From the NCBI RefSeq assembly GCF_014207985.1, contig NZ_JACHMI010000001.1, forward strand, positions 7,423,001-7,487,000: a stretch of 64,000 bases of DNA. The letters are read 5' to 3'. Origin of the DNA: Nonomuraea rubra (lineage in GTDB: Bacteria; Actinomycetota; Actinomycetes; Streptosporangiales; Streptosporangiaceae). Position numbers and translations under genes: made by a program. Numbering within the stretch: the first letter of the stretch is position 1; the number at the start of each line of letters is the position of its first letter. Positions 35,508-43,325 of this stretch are shown here, piece by piece. The notes beneath the pieces were generated by a model. It was not told the origin of the DNA and searched no databases. It saw only the letters and a list, made by a program, of their open reading frames with translations.

Positions 35508-35572
35508 GGGTTTCCCGGGCTGGCCTGAGGGTTTCCCGGGCTGGCCTGTGGGTTTCCCGGGGGCTGGCCTGA
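35496..35572 (+). repeat. 21-bp tandem repeat copying the gene's stop region
   Basis: Units at 35496-35516, 35517-35537 and 35538-35558, plus a partial copy to 35572, each contain GGGCTGGCCTG and GTTTCCC. The first unit contains the epoxide hydrolase stop codon; the second carries the same in-frame TGA and the third has it changed to TGT. The repeats lie between this gene and the MazF-like gene. Confidence 0.95.
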
Positions 35573-35588
35573 CGCTCGGAGGATCCGT

Positions 35589-36026
35589 ATGCTCCGGTGG
35601 ATGCGCGATCTAGGTGAGGATCCCCGGCCGGTCCGGGGTGCGGTACGCGAGATCCACTCCCTGCGGGAGGCCGTCACCCTGGCCTACTCCCCCGACCTCG
35701 ACGGCCTGGCCGACCCGGGCGAGATCGTCTGGGCGTGGGTGCCGTACGAGGAGGACCCGGCGCGGGGCAAGGACCGGCCGCTGCTGGTCGTGGGGCGTAC
35801 GGGCCGCAGGCTGCTGGGCATGATGCTCTCCAGCAAGGGCGACGACGGGCCCGACTGGCTGGAGCTGGGCGAGTGGGGGCGGGACGGCCGGGTGTCGTAC
35901 GTGCGGCTGGACCGGGTGTTCGTGCTGGACGAGGACGACATCAGGCGCGAGGGCGCGGTGCTCGACGGCGAGCGGTTCGCCCGGGTCGCCGCCAGGCTCA
36001 TGAAGACCCACGGATGGGGGGCCTGA
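35589..36026 (+). CDS. PemK/MazF-like protein
   Basis: 145 aa. The core ADPGEIVWAWVPYEEDPARGKDRPLLVVGR followed by MMLSSK fits the MazF/PemK beta-barrel (G-[DE]-I-V then R-P-x-L-V-V); the N- and C-terminal parts are longer than in typical MazF. Such proteins are ribosome-independent mRNA interferases when active. No small antitoxin gene is adjacent, so it may be a solitary, non-toxic relative, a common actinomycete type. GGAGG lies 6 nt before the ATG. Confidence 0.75.
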   Translation: MLRWMRDLGEDPRPVRGAVREIHSLREAVTLAYSPDLDGLADPGEIVWAWVPYEEDPARGKDRPLLVVGRTGRRLLGMMLSSKGDDGPDWLELGEWGRDGRVSYVRLDRVFVLDEDDIRREGAVLDGERFARVAARLMKTHGWGA

Positions 36027-36029
36027 CCG

Positions 36030-36350
36030 GTGAGATTCACGCCTGCCGCGCGGTCGTTCGTGGCGGGGCTGCTGGTGGCCAACAGCGCCCCGCACCTGGC
36101 CACGGCCGTTACCGGGCGCCGGCACCTGACGCCGCTGGCGGGCCGCGGCTCCGGGCCCGGCGTCAACCTGCTGTGGGGCGCGGCCAACCTGGCCGGCGGG
36201 CTGGCGCTGCTGCGCTCGGCGGCGCGGGCCGAGCGGCCCGGCGACGCGTGGGACTCCCGGCTGGTCGCCTTCGAGAGCGGGTGCCTGGTGTTCGCGGCCT
36301 GGATGGCGGTCACCGAGCGGTTCTTCCCGATGAACCACGGGGAGTCTTGA
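36030..36350 (+). CDS. Small membrane protein, unknown function
   Basis: 106 aa from a GTG 3 bp after the MazF-like gene, with GGGGGG upstream. Hydrophobic segments lie at about residues 8-28, 45-65 and 78-95, giving three short membrane helices; no motif is recognised. It overlaps the next gene (TTGA at 36347-36350), so it belongs to a coupled run. Confidence 0.7.
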   Translation: MRFTPAARSFVAGLLVANSAPHLATAVTGRRHLTPLAGRGSGPGVNLLWGAANLAGGLALLRSAARAERPGDAWDSRLVAFESGCLVFAAWMAVTERFFPMNHGES

Positions 36351-36772
36351 GCGCGGGCCGGCGGGCGTCCCCGCTGATCAGGAAGATCGACTCGGTCGCC
36401 GTCCCGGTACCCGACCTGGAGGCCGGGCTCCGGTTCTACCGGGACCGGCTGGGGCACGAGCTGCTGTGGCGCAACGACGAGCTGGGGCAGGCCGGGCTCG
36501 CGCTGCCCGACAGCGACGCGGAGCTCGTCCTGTCCACCGGCCCCGATCTGGCGCCCGCCTGGCTGGTCGAATCGGCGGACGAGGCCGCAGCCGAGGTGGT
36601 CGCGGCGGGCGGGCGGACGCTGGCCGAGCCCGCCGACATCCCGGTCGGCAGGGTGACGGTGGTGGCCGACCCGTTCGGGAACGCCCTGGTGCTGCTCGAC
36701 CTGTCCAAAGGGCGGTACACGACCGACGAGACCGGCTCGGTGACAGGCGTCACCGGCCCCGGCGAGGTGTGA
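36347..36772 (+). CDS. VOC-family (glyoxalase/bleomycin-resistance fold) protein
   Basis: 141 aa if the TTG at 36347, overlapping the previous stop, is used; no ATG or GTG lies in a better place. The single VOC module starts KIDSVAVPVPDLEAGLRFYRDRLGHELLW and ends with PFGNALVLLDL. Members bind a metal and act as lyases, dioxygenases or drug-binding proteins. His/Glu ligands are only partly kept, so a binding role is as likely as catalysis. Confidence 0.82.
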   Translation: MSAGRRASPLIRKIDSVAVPVPDLEAGLRFYRDRLGHELLWRNDELGQAGLALPDSDAELVLSTGPDLAPAWLVESADEAAAEVVAAGGRTLAEPADIPVGRVTVVADPFGNALVLLDLSKGRYTTDETGSVTGVTGPGEV

Positions 36773-36774
36773 TC

Positions 36775-37332
36775 ATGGTGGGTGTGAACACCGACCACGC
36801 GAGCCCCGGCGACCTCGCCGCCCTGCGCGCGGCCTTCCCCGGCGGCGGGCCGCCCCTGGGATGGGACGCCGTGCGCGCCTTCGAGGCCGGGCACGGGATC
36901 GTGCTGCCCGAGCCATACCGCACGTTCGTGGCCGAGATCTGCGACGGCTCCTACACGGGCCCGCCGGACTTCGGGCTGGAGCCGCTGGCCGAGCTGCCCG
37001 ACGACTGGGGCGACGACCGGCCCGAGCGGGTGCCCGCCGAGCCGTTCCCGCTGACGGAGCCGTGGGTGTGGGAGGACGACCCGCGCCCGGAGGAGGAGAT
37101 CGAGGCGCTGCTCGGGCCGGTGTACGACCACGGCTCGATCGTGCTGGGCACGGACGGGTGCGGCATGTACTGGCACCTGATCGTCACCGGCCCGCACCGC
37201 GGCCACATCTGGAACATCACCGGCGAGGGCGCCGCCCCGTTCGGCGCCGAGTTCGGCCACACCACGGCCGATCCGGGCTTCGCCGGCTGGGTACGGCACT
37301 GGGCCGAGGGCAGGCCCTGGTACGACGCGTGA
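36775..37332 (+). CDS. SMI1/KNR4 (SUKH)-family protein
   Basis: 185 aa. It has the SUKH core: LGWDAVRAFEAGHGIVLPEPYRTFVAEICDGSYTGPP near residues 25-65 and the later GTDGCGMYWHLIVTGPHRGHIWNI. SUKH proteins are frequent immunity proteins against polymorphic toxins, but many stand alone. No toxin with a matching architecture is seen beside it. It starts 2 bp after the VOC gene and overlaps the phosphotransferase by GTGA. Confidence 0.85.
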   Translation: MVGVNTDHASPGDLAALRAAFPGGGPPLGWDAVRAFEAGHGIVLPEPYRTFVAEICDGSYTGPPDFGLEPLAELPDDWGDDRPERVPAEPFPLTEPWVWEDDPRPEEEIEALLGPVYDHGSIVLGTDGCGMYWHLIVTGPHRGHIWNITGEGAAPFGAEFGHTTADPGFAGWVRHWAEGRPWYDA

Positions 37333-38336
37333 TCCCCGAGGCGTTCGCGCGGGCCACGGTCGAGCGGGAGGGCGAGCCCGGCGCGGCGTGGCTGGCCGGG
37401 CTGCCCGCGATCGTGGCCGGGTTGCTGGAGCGGTGGGAGTGCGTGCCCGGCGGCGAGGTGCTGCACGGCGGCGTGGGCGTCGTCGTGCCCGTGCGGCGGG
37501 CGACCGGCGACGACGCCGTGATCAAGGTGTCGTTCCCGCATCCCGGCAACGTGCACGAGCCGGACGCGTTCGCCGCGTGGGGCGGGCGCGGCGCCGTCCG
37601 GCTGTACGAGCGCGCCGACGAGCGGTTCGCCATGCTGCTGGAACGGGTGCGACCGGCCACCCTGGCGGAGACCGGCGACGTGGAGGAGATGGTGACGGTC
37701 GCGGGCCGGCTCAGCCGCAGGCTCGCGATCCCCGCGCCGCCCGGCCTGCCCCGGCTGCGCGAGCAGGCCGGCGAGTGGGAGGAGGAGCTGCGCAAGGACG
37801 CCGGGGAGCTGCCGCACGCGCTGCCCGCCCGCGTGGTGGACGCCGCTGTGGCGACCGCGCGCGAGCTGGGCCCCGTGCAGCCGGACCTCCTGCTCCACGG
37901 CGACCTGCACCCCCGGAACGTGCTGCGCGCCGGCCGGGAGCCGTGGCTGGCCGTCGATCCCAAGGGGTACGCGGGAGATCCCGCCTACGACGGCGGCACG
38001 CTGCTCAAGTCGCTCGCGCCCGGGCTGGCCGAGGCCGGCGACCTGCGCGCGGCCGTGCACCGCGTGCTCGCCGGCTTCGCCGCGGCCGCCGGGCTCGATC
38101 GCGAGCGGGTGCGGCGGTGGGCCCAGTTCCACGCCGTGCGGGGCGCGTTCTGGGGCCACCGCCACGGGTTCCGCCTGGCGCGCGGCGGCGCCCCGCTGGA
38201 CCGGCTCACCGAGCTCGCGGAACATCTGGCGGAGCTGCTGACGGATCCGGTGCAGGTGCACGTTCAGGAGCAGGTGCAGGCGCCTGTGAAGGGGCTGGCG
38301 AGGAGACAGGGGCCGGCGAGGGGGCGGGGCGCCTGA
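37329..38336 (+). CDS. Aminoglycoside/hydroxyurea phosphotransferase family kinase
   Basis: 335 aa, GTG start overlapping the SUKH gene. The kinase fold has the catalytic loop LLLHGDLHPRNVL and the metal-binding VDPKGYAGDP, as in the APH(6)/hydroxyurea group. It phosphorylates a hydroxyl of an antibiotic or metabolite with ATP; the substrate cannot be told, and resistance is not shown. The last ~30 residues are Gln/Val/Arg-rich and overlap the convergent membrane-protein gene by 131 bp. Confidence 0.87.
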   Translation: MIPEAFARATVEREGEPGAAWLAGLPAIVAGLLERWECVPGGEVLHGGVGVVVPVRRATGDDAVIKVSFPHPGNVHEPDAFAAWGGRGAVRLYERADERFAMLLERVRPATLAETGDVEEMVTVAGRLSRRLAIPAPPGLPRLREQAGEWEEELRKDAGELPHALPARVVDAAVATARELGPVQPDLLLHGDLHPRNVLRAGREPWLAVDPKGYAGDPAYDGGTLLKSLAPGLAEAGDLRAAVHRVLAGFAAAAGLDRERVRRWAQFHAVRGAFWGHRHGFRLARGGAPLDRLTELAEHLAELLTDPVQVHVQEQVQAPVKGLARRQGPARGRGA

Positions 38337-39321
38337 AGAGCGCGGCGGTGCGCAGGCCGAGCCAGAGCAGCAGCGCGAGCACGCCGACCAGGACGTACTC
38401 GATCGCGGGGATCCTGACGGCCTCGCCGGCCGCCGCCCAGAGCTCGCCGCGCAGCCCGTACACGACCATGGCGGCGGACACGTAGCAGGCCGCCAGCCCC
38501 CACCGGACGGCCGCGGACAGCCCCAGCCCGTGCATCTGGGTGATCACGAACACCCCGAGGAAGCCGAACAGGAACATCGGCCACGCCCCGCCGGGGCCTG
38601 AGGTCATGACGGCGACCAGCGTGCCGTGCACGGCGACCGTGGCCTCCAGGGTGAACGTCCACCACCGGTTGGTGTGCGCCCTGGTGAGGAAGAGCGAGCC
38701 CTGCAGGAGCAGCAGGAACATGTAGAAGAAGCCGATCAGGTGCCCGGAGGTGGCCTCGGCGGGGTGGTACCAGAAGGTGTACACGGCGGCCCAGCTGAAC
38801 AGGTAGCCGTGGTAGCGGCGGGCGAAGCCGACGACGGCCCGGCCGAGCGGCGCCGGCTTGCCGAAGAACAGGCCGCGCCGCCGGTTCTCCATGAGCAGCA
38901 CGGCCACCAGCAGCAGGATCACCGAGCCCTGCGAGCTGAAGATCGACACGTCCTGCGCCAGGCCGTCGTAGAACAGGTGGGTCTGCAGGACGTGCAGCGC
39001 GATGAACGCGGTGTTGACGGCCAGGGCGGCGACGTTGACCCGGTGCAGGCCGCCGGTGTAGCGGCGGACCCTGGTCTGCGCGTAGTAGATCAGCCACCAG
39101 AAAACGATCTGGTGGGCCGCGTAGCCGAGCCAGGCCGACAGCCGGGTCCACAGCGTGGGGTCGGGGAGTTTCCAGTAGTACCAGGCCGCGCCCTGGTCGG
39201 GCAGCAGCTCGACGTCCTGCAACCGCCCGCCGAGCAGCCAGATCAGGCCGGTCATGGCGGCGCTGGCCACCACGCCGAGGAGCAAGGCGCGGCCCGCGCC
39301 GACGTTCCGCAGCGCCGTCAT
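38206..39321 (-). CDS. Histidine-rich multi-pass membrane protein
   Basis: 371 aa with nine or ten predicted membrane helices. Histidines recur at helix ends: AAHQIVFWW, LHVLQTHLFYDG, RRYHGYLFSW, FWYHPAEATSGHLIGFF, TRAHTNRWW and ITQMHGLGL. This resembles integral membrane proteins that bind heme or metal, but no named family is certain. The Pro/Ala/Ser-rich last ~40 residues overlap the end of the APH gene. It starts at the ATG at 39321 and is divergent from a MarR regulator across two perfect-class palindromes, so MarR control is likely. Confidence 0.75.
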   Translation of the reverse strand: MTALRNVGAGRALLLGVVASAAMTGLIWLLGGRLQDVELLPDQGAAWYYWKLPDPTLWTRLSAWLGYAAHQIVFWWLIYYAQTRVRRYTGGLHRVNVAALAVNTAFIALHVLQTHLFYDGLAQDVSIFSSQGSVILLLVAVLLMENRRRGLFFGKPAPLGRAVVGFARRYHGYLFSWAAVYTFWYHPAEATSGHLIGFFYMFLLLLQGSLFLTRAHTNRWWTFTLEATVAVHGTLVAVMTSGPGGAWPMFLFGFLGVFVITQMHGLGLSAAVRWGLAACYVSAAMVVYGLRGELWAAAGEAVRIPAIEYVLVGVLALLLWLGLRTAALFRRPAPSPAPVSSPAPSQAPAPAPERAPAPDPSAAPPDVPRAR

Positions 39322-39341
39322 GGGAGGACTCCGTTCAAGTC

Positions 39342-39372
39342 TTTCCATCATGGAAACTTTCCACCATGGAAT
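39342..39372. promoter_or_regulatory. Two tandem palindromes: MarR operator
   Basis: TTTCCATCATGGAAA (39342-39356) is a perfect 7-1-7 palindrome and TTTCCACCATGGAAT (39358-39372) a near copy, with centres 16 bp apart. They lie between the divergent membrane-protein and MarR starts. This is the expected form of a dimeric winged-helix operator. Confidence 0.75.
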
Positions 39373-39382
39373 GCTAGTGGGC

Positions 39383-39898
39383 ATGACAGCGAACGGGGGC
39401 GCGCCTGACGCGTTCGAGCTGATGGTGATGATGCGGGCGCTGAACGTGGAGAGCGACCGGTTCGCCGAACGGTTCGCCGCCCTGCACCGGCTGCACCGTA
39501 CGGACCTCAACGCCCTCGTCGCCATCCTCGACGCGGCGCACGCCGGCACGCCGCTCACCCCGGGCGGCCTGGGCGCGGCGCTCAACCTGAGCCCGCCCGC
39601 CACCACCGCGCTGATCGACCGGCTGGAGCAGGCCGGGCACGTCGAGCGGCGGCGCAGCGCCACCGACCGGCGCAAGGTCGAGGTGGTGCTCAACGAGCAG
39701 GCCGCCGAGCTCGCCCGCCGCTTCTTCGCCCCGCTCGGGCGGCACCTGACGGAGGCCATCGAGGCGTTCACGGCCGACGAGCGGCGGGTCATCGGGCGCT
39801 TCCTGGACAGCGGCATCCAGGCCACGGCGGCGGCCAGGCTGGAGGCCGGGGATCAGGAGGGGAAGACGGCCGCCAGCTCGGGGACGCGCGCGCGGTAG
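39383..39898 (+). CDS. MarR-family transcriptional regulator
   Basis: 171 aa from the ATG at 39383; in-frame ATGs at 39371 and 39350 lie in the operator itself. The winged helix is TPGGLGAALNLSPPATTALIDRLEQAGHVERRRSATDRRKVEVVL, with the conserved DRR. It binds DNA as a dimer and is usually released by a phenolic or lipophilic ligand. It is divergent from the membrane protein, and its 3' end overlaps the GH4 gene on the other strand by 46 bp. Confidence 0.9.
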   Translation: MTANGGAPDAFELMVMMRALNVESDRFAERFAALHRLHRTDLNALVAILDAAHAGTPLTPGGLGAALNLSPPATTALIDRLEQAGHVERRRSATDRRKVEVVLNEQAAELARRFFAPLGRHLTEAIEAFTADERRVIGRFLDSGIQATAAARLEAGDQEGKTAASSGTRAR

Positions 39899-41193
39899 CC
39901 GTCCAGCAGCAGCCGGGCCGTCGTCACCGAGTCCACCAGCGGGTGCTGCGCGAACGCCGCCACCGCCAGCCGGGACGACCCCGTCAGCGCCGCCTCGATC
40001 GCCGTCTGTTCCACCGCCTTGACCTGCTGCATCAGCCCCAGGAACGGCCCGGGCAGCGGCCCGGCGGCCAGGGGGCGGGCGCCGGCGGCGTCCACCGCGC
40101 AGGGGACCTCCACGACGGCCTCCTCCGGCAGCCCCGGCACCGCCGTGCCGTTGCGCACGTTGAGGATCATGGTGGCGGGCTCGCCGCGGGCGATGGCGGC
40201 CATGAGGGCCAGCGCGATGCCCTCGTACCCGCCCGCCTCCAGGTCGGCGGCCGAGCGTTCGCCGGCGCCCGTGGTGTCGCGGGCCTCGGCCATGTACGTG
40301 CTGTCCCGCTCCCTGCGCGCCCGCGCCCACGCGGCGGTCGCCTCGGCCGGGCGGGCGAGCGCGGCGGCGTAGAAGCGGTCCTGCTGCTCCAGCAGCGACT
40401 CCCCCCGCGTACGCCCCGAGCCGGCCGCCACCGCCTCCCGGGTGAAGTAGTAGTAGTACAGGTACTCGTTCGGCATCGCCCCCAGCGCCCGCACCCAGTC
40501 AGGCCCGAACAGCCGCGCCTCCTCCACCCGCCCCAGCAGGTCGTCGTCGGCGAGCAGCCGGGGCAGCACGTCGCGCCCCTCGAACGTCAGGCCGCGCAGC
40601 CAGCCGAGGTGGTTGAGCCCCACGTAGCCGGGCGAGACGCGGGCGGGGTCGAGCCCGAGCGCGGCGGCGGCCCGCCGGACCAGCCCGAGGGGCGAGTCGC
40701 AGATGCCGATCACGCGGTCGCCGAGCACCCGCCGCATCGCCTCGGTGACCATCCCGGCGGGGTTGGTGAAGTTGATCACCCACGCGTCCGGCGCGAGCGT
40801 GGCCACCCGCTCCGCCACCCGGACCGCGACCGGCACCGTACGCAGCCCGTACGCGACGCCGCCCGCCCCGGTCGTCTCCTGCCCGACCAGGCCCAGCTCC
40901 AGCGCCACCCGCTCGTCGGCGGTGCGGCCCGCCAGCCCGCCCACCCGGATGGCGGAGAAGACGAAGTCCGCCCCGCGCAGCGCCGTGTCGAGGTCGGTCG
41001 TGGTGCTGACGGCCGGCGGGTCGTCGTGGCCCGCGGCCAGGCCACGCAGCACGTGCGAGACGGCCTCCAGCCGCCCGGGAGACACGTCGTACAGCACCAC
41101 CTCCTCCACCCGCGGCTCGGCGGTGTCGCGCAGCAGCGCGCCGTACACCAGCGGGACCCGGAACCCCCCGCCGCCGAGAACGGCCAGCCTCAT
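39853..41193 (-). CDS. Family 4 glycoside hydrolase (6-phospho-beta-glucosidase type)
   Basis: 446 aa. GH4 features: the NAD motif LAVLGGGGFRVPLVYGAL, the metal ligand Cys in GICDSPLG and His in VGLNHLGWL. These enzymes use NAD+ and Mn2+ and cleave phosphorylated or free glycosides by oxidation and elimination. The ATG at 41193 is chosen over GTG 41199 because AAGGGG is 5 nt from it. It follows the DeoR gene by about 10 bp on the same strand. Since the transporter nearby is an ABC system, the substrate may need phosphorylation by the PfkB kinase or be unphosphorylated. Confidence 0.9.
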   Translation of the reverse strand: MRLAVLGGGGFRVPLVYGALLRDTAEPRVEEVVLYDVSPGRLEAVSHVLRGLAAGHDDPPAVSTTTDLDTALRGADFVFSAIRVGGLAGRTADERVALELGLVGQETTGAGGVAYGLRTVPVAVRVAERVATLAPDAWVINFTNPAGMVTEAMRRVLGDRVIGICDSPLGLVRRAAAALGLDPARVSPGYVGLNHLGWLRGLTFEGRDVLPRLLADDDLLGRVEEARLFGPDWVRALGAMPNEYLYYYYFTREAVAAGSGRTRGESLLEQQDRFYAAALARPAEATAAWARARRERDSTYMAEARDTTGAGERSAADLEAGGYEGIALALMAAIARGEPATMILNVRNGTAVPGLPEEAVVEVPCAVDAAGARPLAAGPLPGPFLGLMQQVKAVEQTAIEAALTGSSRLAVAAFAQHPLVDSVTTARLLLDGYRARVPELAAVFPS

Positions 41194-41203
41194 CCTCACC
41201 CCT

Positions 41204-41974
41204 TCACGCCAGCAGGACCTCGGCGCCCGCGGCCGCGCAGGCGCGCAGCGTGGCCTCGTCGGCGCCGTCGTTGGTGACGATCATGTCGATGTCCTCGGGC
41301 CCGCACACCCGCAGCGCGCCCGTGCCGGGGAACTTGTGCCGGTCCACCAGCAGCACCACCTGCCCGGCCGCCGCGATCATGGCCCGCTTGAGGGGCACCT
41401 CGGCCAGCGTGGTGTCCACGAGCTGCCCGTCCGGGCGCACCCCGCTCGCGCCCAGGAACACCCGGTCGGCCACCACCTGGCCCAGCGCGGCCTCGGTCAG
41501 CACCCCCACCAGCGAGTGGTACGCCCTGCGCACCATGCCGCCGAGCAGCAGCAGCTCCACCTCGGGGTCGGAGCGCAGCACGTCGAGGACGGCGAGGCTG
41601 GAGGTGACGACGGTGACCCGGCGCCCGCGCAGCCGCCTGGCCAGCCGCATCGTCGTCGTGCCGATGTCGAGCAGGATCACGTCGCCGTCGGCGACGAGCC
41701 GCGCGGCGCGGGCGGCCACCGCCTCCTTGTCCTGCTCGTCGGTGCCCATCACCTCGGCGAACGGCCGGTCGGCGTCGGCGTCGGCACCCGGTCCGGCGCT
41801 GGCCAGCGCGCCGCCCCTGACCCGGCGCAGGGTGCCGTCGCGGTCGAGCGCCTCGAGGTCCCTGCGGATGGTGGACGGGCTCACGCCGAGCTGGCTGGCG
41901 AGATCGCGCACGCTCGTGGCGCCCGAGGTGCGGACGCGGCGCATGATCTCGGCATGCCGGAGGCGCTGGAGCAC
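41204..41974 (-). CDS. DeoR-family repressor of the glycan-uptake locus
   Basis: 256 aa, GTG start. Helix-turn-helix: DLASQLGVSPSTIRRDLEALDRDGTLRRVRGGA. The DeoRC domain has LLDIGTTTMRLAR and LLVDRHKFPGTGA. It should respond to a sugar phosphate and control both the GH4 gene behind it and the divergent PfkB-ABC operon. A TAGGAT box 6 nt before the GTG (41986-41981) indicates a leaderless mRNA. Confidence 0.92.
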   Translation of the reverse strand: MLQRLRHAEIMRRVRTSGATSVRDLASQLGVSPSTIRRDLEALDRDGTLRRVRGGALASAGPGADADADRPFAEVMGTDEQDKEAVAARAARLVADGDVILLDIGTTTMRLARRLRGRRVTVVTSSLAVLDVLRSDPEVELLLLGGMVRRAYHSLVGVLTEAALGQVVADRVFLGASGVRPDGQLVDTTLAEVPLKRAMIAAAGQVVLLVDRHKFPGTGALRVCGPEDIDMIVTNDGADEATLRACAAAGAEVLLA

Positions 41975-41980
41975 AGCGGG

Positions 41981-41986
41981 ATCCTA
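41981..41986 (-). promoter_or_regulatory. -10 box of the DeoR repressor gene
   Basis: TAGGAT on the minus strand, 6 nt before the GTG at 41974; no ribosome site, so leaderless. Confidence 0.5.
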
Positions 41987-42014
41987 TCAGTCAAATTCGC
42001 GCAGAAGTGAGCAT

Positions 42015-42056
42015 CGTGCACTTGAAGTGTTCGAGCAAACGTGCAAGATTGCGCAC
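42015..42056 (+). promoter_or_regulatory. Promoter and repeated motif before the PfkB-ABC operon
   Basis: TTGAAG (42022-42027), a 17-bp spacer and AAGATT (42045-42050) form a promoter. CGTGCA occurs twice 25 bp apart, and GTGC ... GCAC (42041-42056) is an inverted repeat over the -10 box. These are the likely DeoR operators in the divergent region. Confidence 0.5.
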
Positions 42057-42088
42057 AACCGACGGTGTGTCGAGGAGGACTCATTCCC

Positions 42089-43321
42089 GTGTCTGTCCAG
42101 GCGTACGACCCTCTCGCCGGCGAGCGCACCCCGGAGGGTCCGCAGTTCGACGTCTTCCTGGCCGGGACCGTCTTCCTGGACATCATCTTCACCGGCCTGC
42201 CCGCCATGCCCGCCGCCGGCACGGAGATCTGGGCCGAGGGCATGGGCTCGTGTCCCGGCGGCATCGCCAACCTGGCCATCGCGACCAGCCGGCTGGGGCT
42301 GCGCACGTCGCTGGCGGCGGCGTTCGGCGACGACGACTACGGCGACTTCTGCTGGCGCACGCTGGAGCGGCAGGAGGCGGTGGACCTGTCCAGGTCCAGG
42401 CGGTTCGAGCACTGGCACTCGCCGGTGACGGTCTCCATGGCGGTCGACCGCGACCGCAGCATGGTCACGCACGGCCATCCGGCCCCCATGACGGCCTCCG
42501 AGATGATCGGCTCCCCGCCGCGGTCCCGGGCGGTGATCGTGAGCCTGTCGGCGGAGGAGCCGCTGGGCGAGCCCGGCAGCGCGTGCAACTGGGCGGAGCT
42601 GGCGCATCGCGAGGGCTCGCTCATCTTCGCCGACGTCGGCTGGGACCCGTCGGGCGTCTGGTCGCGCTCGGTGCTCGACCAGCTCGAGTGCTGCCACGCG
42701 TTCATGCCGAACGCGACCGAGGCGATGGCCTACACCGGCGCGGAGACTCCCAGGGACGCGCTGTACGCGATCGCCGACAAGGTGCCGCTGGCCGTGGTGA
42801 CCGACGGGCCCAACGGCGCCATGGCGATCGACTCGGCGACGGGCGAGGAGGCGTTCGTGCCCGCGCCCAGGGTGACAGCGCTCGACCCGACGGGCGCCGG
42901 CGACGTGTTCGGCGCCGGGATCGTGCTCGGCACCCTGTGCCACTGGCCGCTGGCCGACCGGCTGGCGTTCGCCGGGGTGTGCGCGGCGCTGGCGGTGCAG
43001 CAGTTCGGCGGCTCGCTGGCCGCGCCCGGGTGGGGCGACATCGCCGACTGGTGGCACGAGGTGCGCGCGGCCGCCGACCACAGCGGCGCGTACGGCAGCG
43101 CGCTGGCCCGCCGCTACGCCTTCCTCGACCGGCTGGTGCCGTCCGTCCCGGTGGGAGCCGTGCGCCGTGCCGCCGCCACCATCGCCCGGTACGCCGACGT
43201 CGGCATGGGGCCGGCCGTACCGGGGAAGCGGGCGGATCAGACCGTGACCCACCCCGCCGGCGAGACCCCCTCCGGCGACGGGGACCCGGATGCGCCTCGC
43301 GCGCCCGCGCGGAAGGAGTGA
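42089..43321 (+). CDS. PfkB-family carbohydrate kinase
   Basis: 410 aa, GTG start with GAGGAGG 9 nt upstream. Ribokinase-type motifs: GSCPGGIANLAIATSRLG near residue 50 and the catalytic ALDPTGAGDVFGAGI. It is longer than usual, with a C-terminal ~90-residue tail rich in Ala and Pro. It phosphorylates a sugar or amino sugar, probably what the ABC transporter brings in. It starts the operon and is followed 4 bp later by the binding protein. Confidence 0.88.
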   Translation: MSVQAYDPLAGERTPEGPQFDVFLAGTVFLDIIFTGLPAMPAAGTEIWAEGMGSCPGGIANLAIATSRLGLRTSLAAAFGDDDYGDFCWRTLERQEAVDLSRSRRFEHWHSPVTVSMAVDRDRSMVTHGHPAPMTASEMIGSPPRSRAVIVSLSAEEPLGEPGSACNWAELAHREGSLIFADVGWDPSGVWSRSVLDQLECCHAFMPNATEAMAYTGAETPRDALYAIADKVPLAVVTDGPNGAMAIDSATGEEAFVPAPRVTALDPTGAGDVFGAGIVLGTLCHWPLADRLAFAGVCAALAVQQFGGSLAAPGWGDIADWWHEVRAAADHSGAYGSALARRYAFLDRLVPSVPVGAVRRAAATIARYADVGMGPAVPGKRADQTVTHPAGETPSGDGDPDAPRAPARKE

Positions 43322-43325
43322 GCCG

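Noticed and set aside
35589..36026. MazF-like gene considered as half of an active toxin-antitoxin pair
   Set aside because: No small antitoxin ORF with a ribosome site is visible directly upstream or downstream; upstream is a tandem repeat of the previous gene's end.
37329..38336. Aminoglycoside phosphotransferase-like gene considered as a proven antibiotic resistance gene
   Set aside because: The fold is shared by many metabolite kinases; nothing in the sequence or context shows the substrate.
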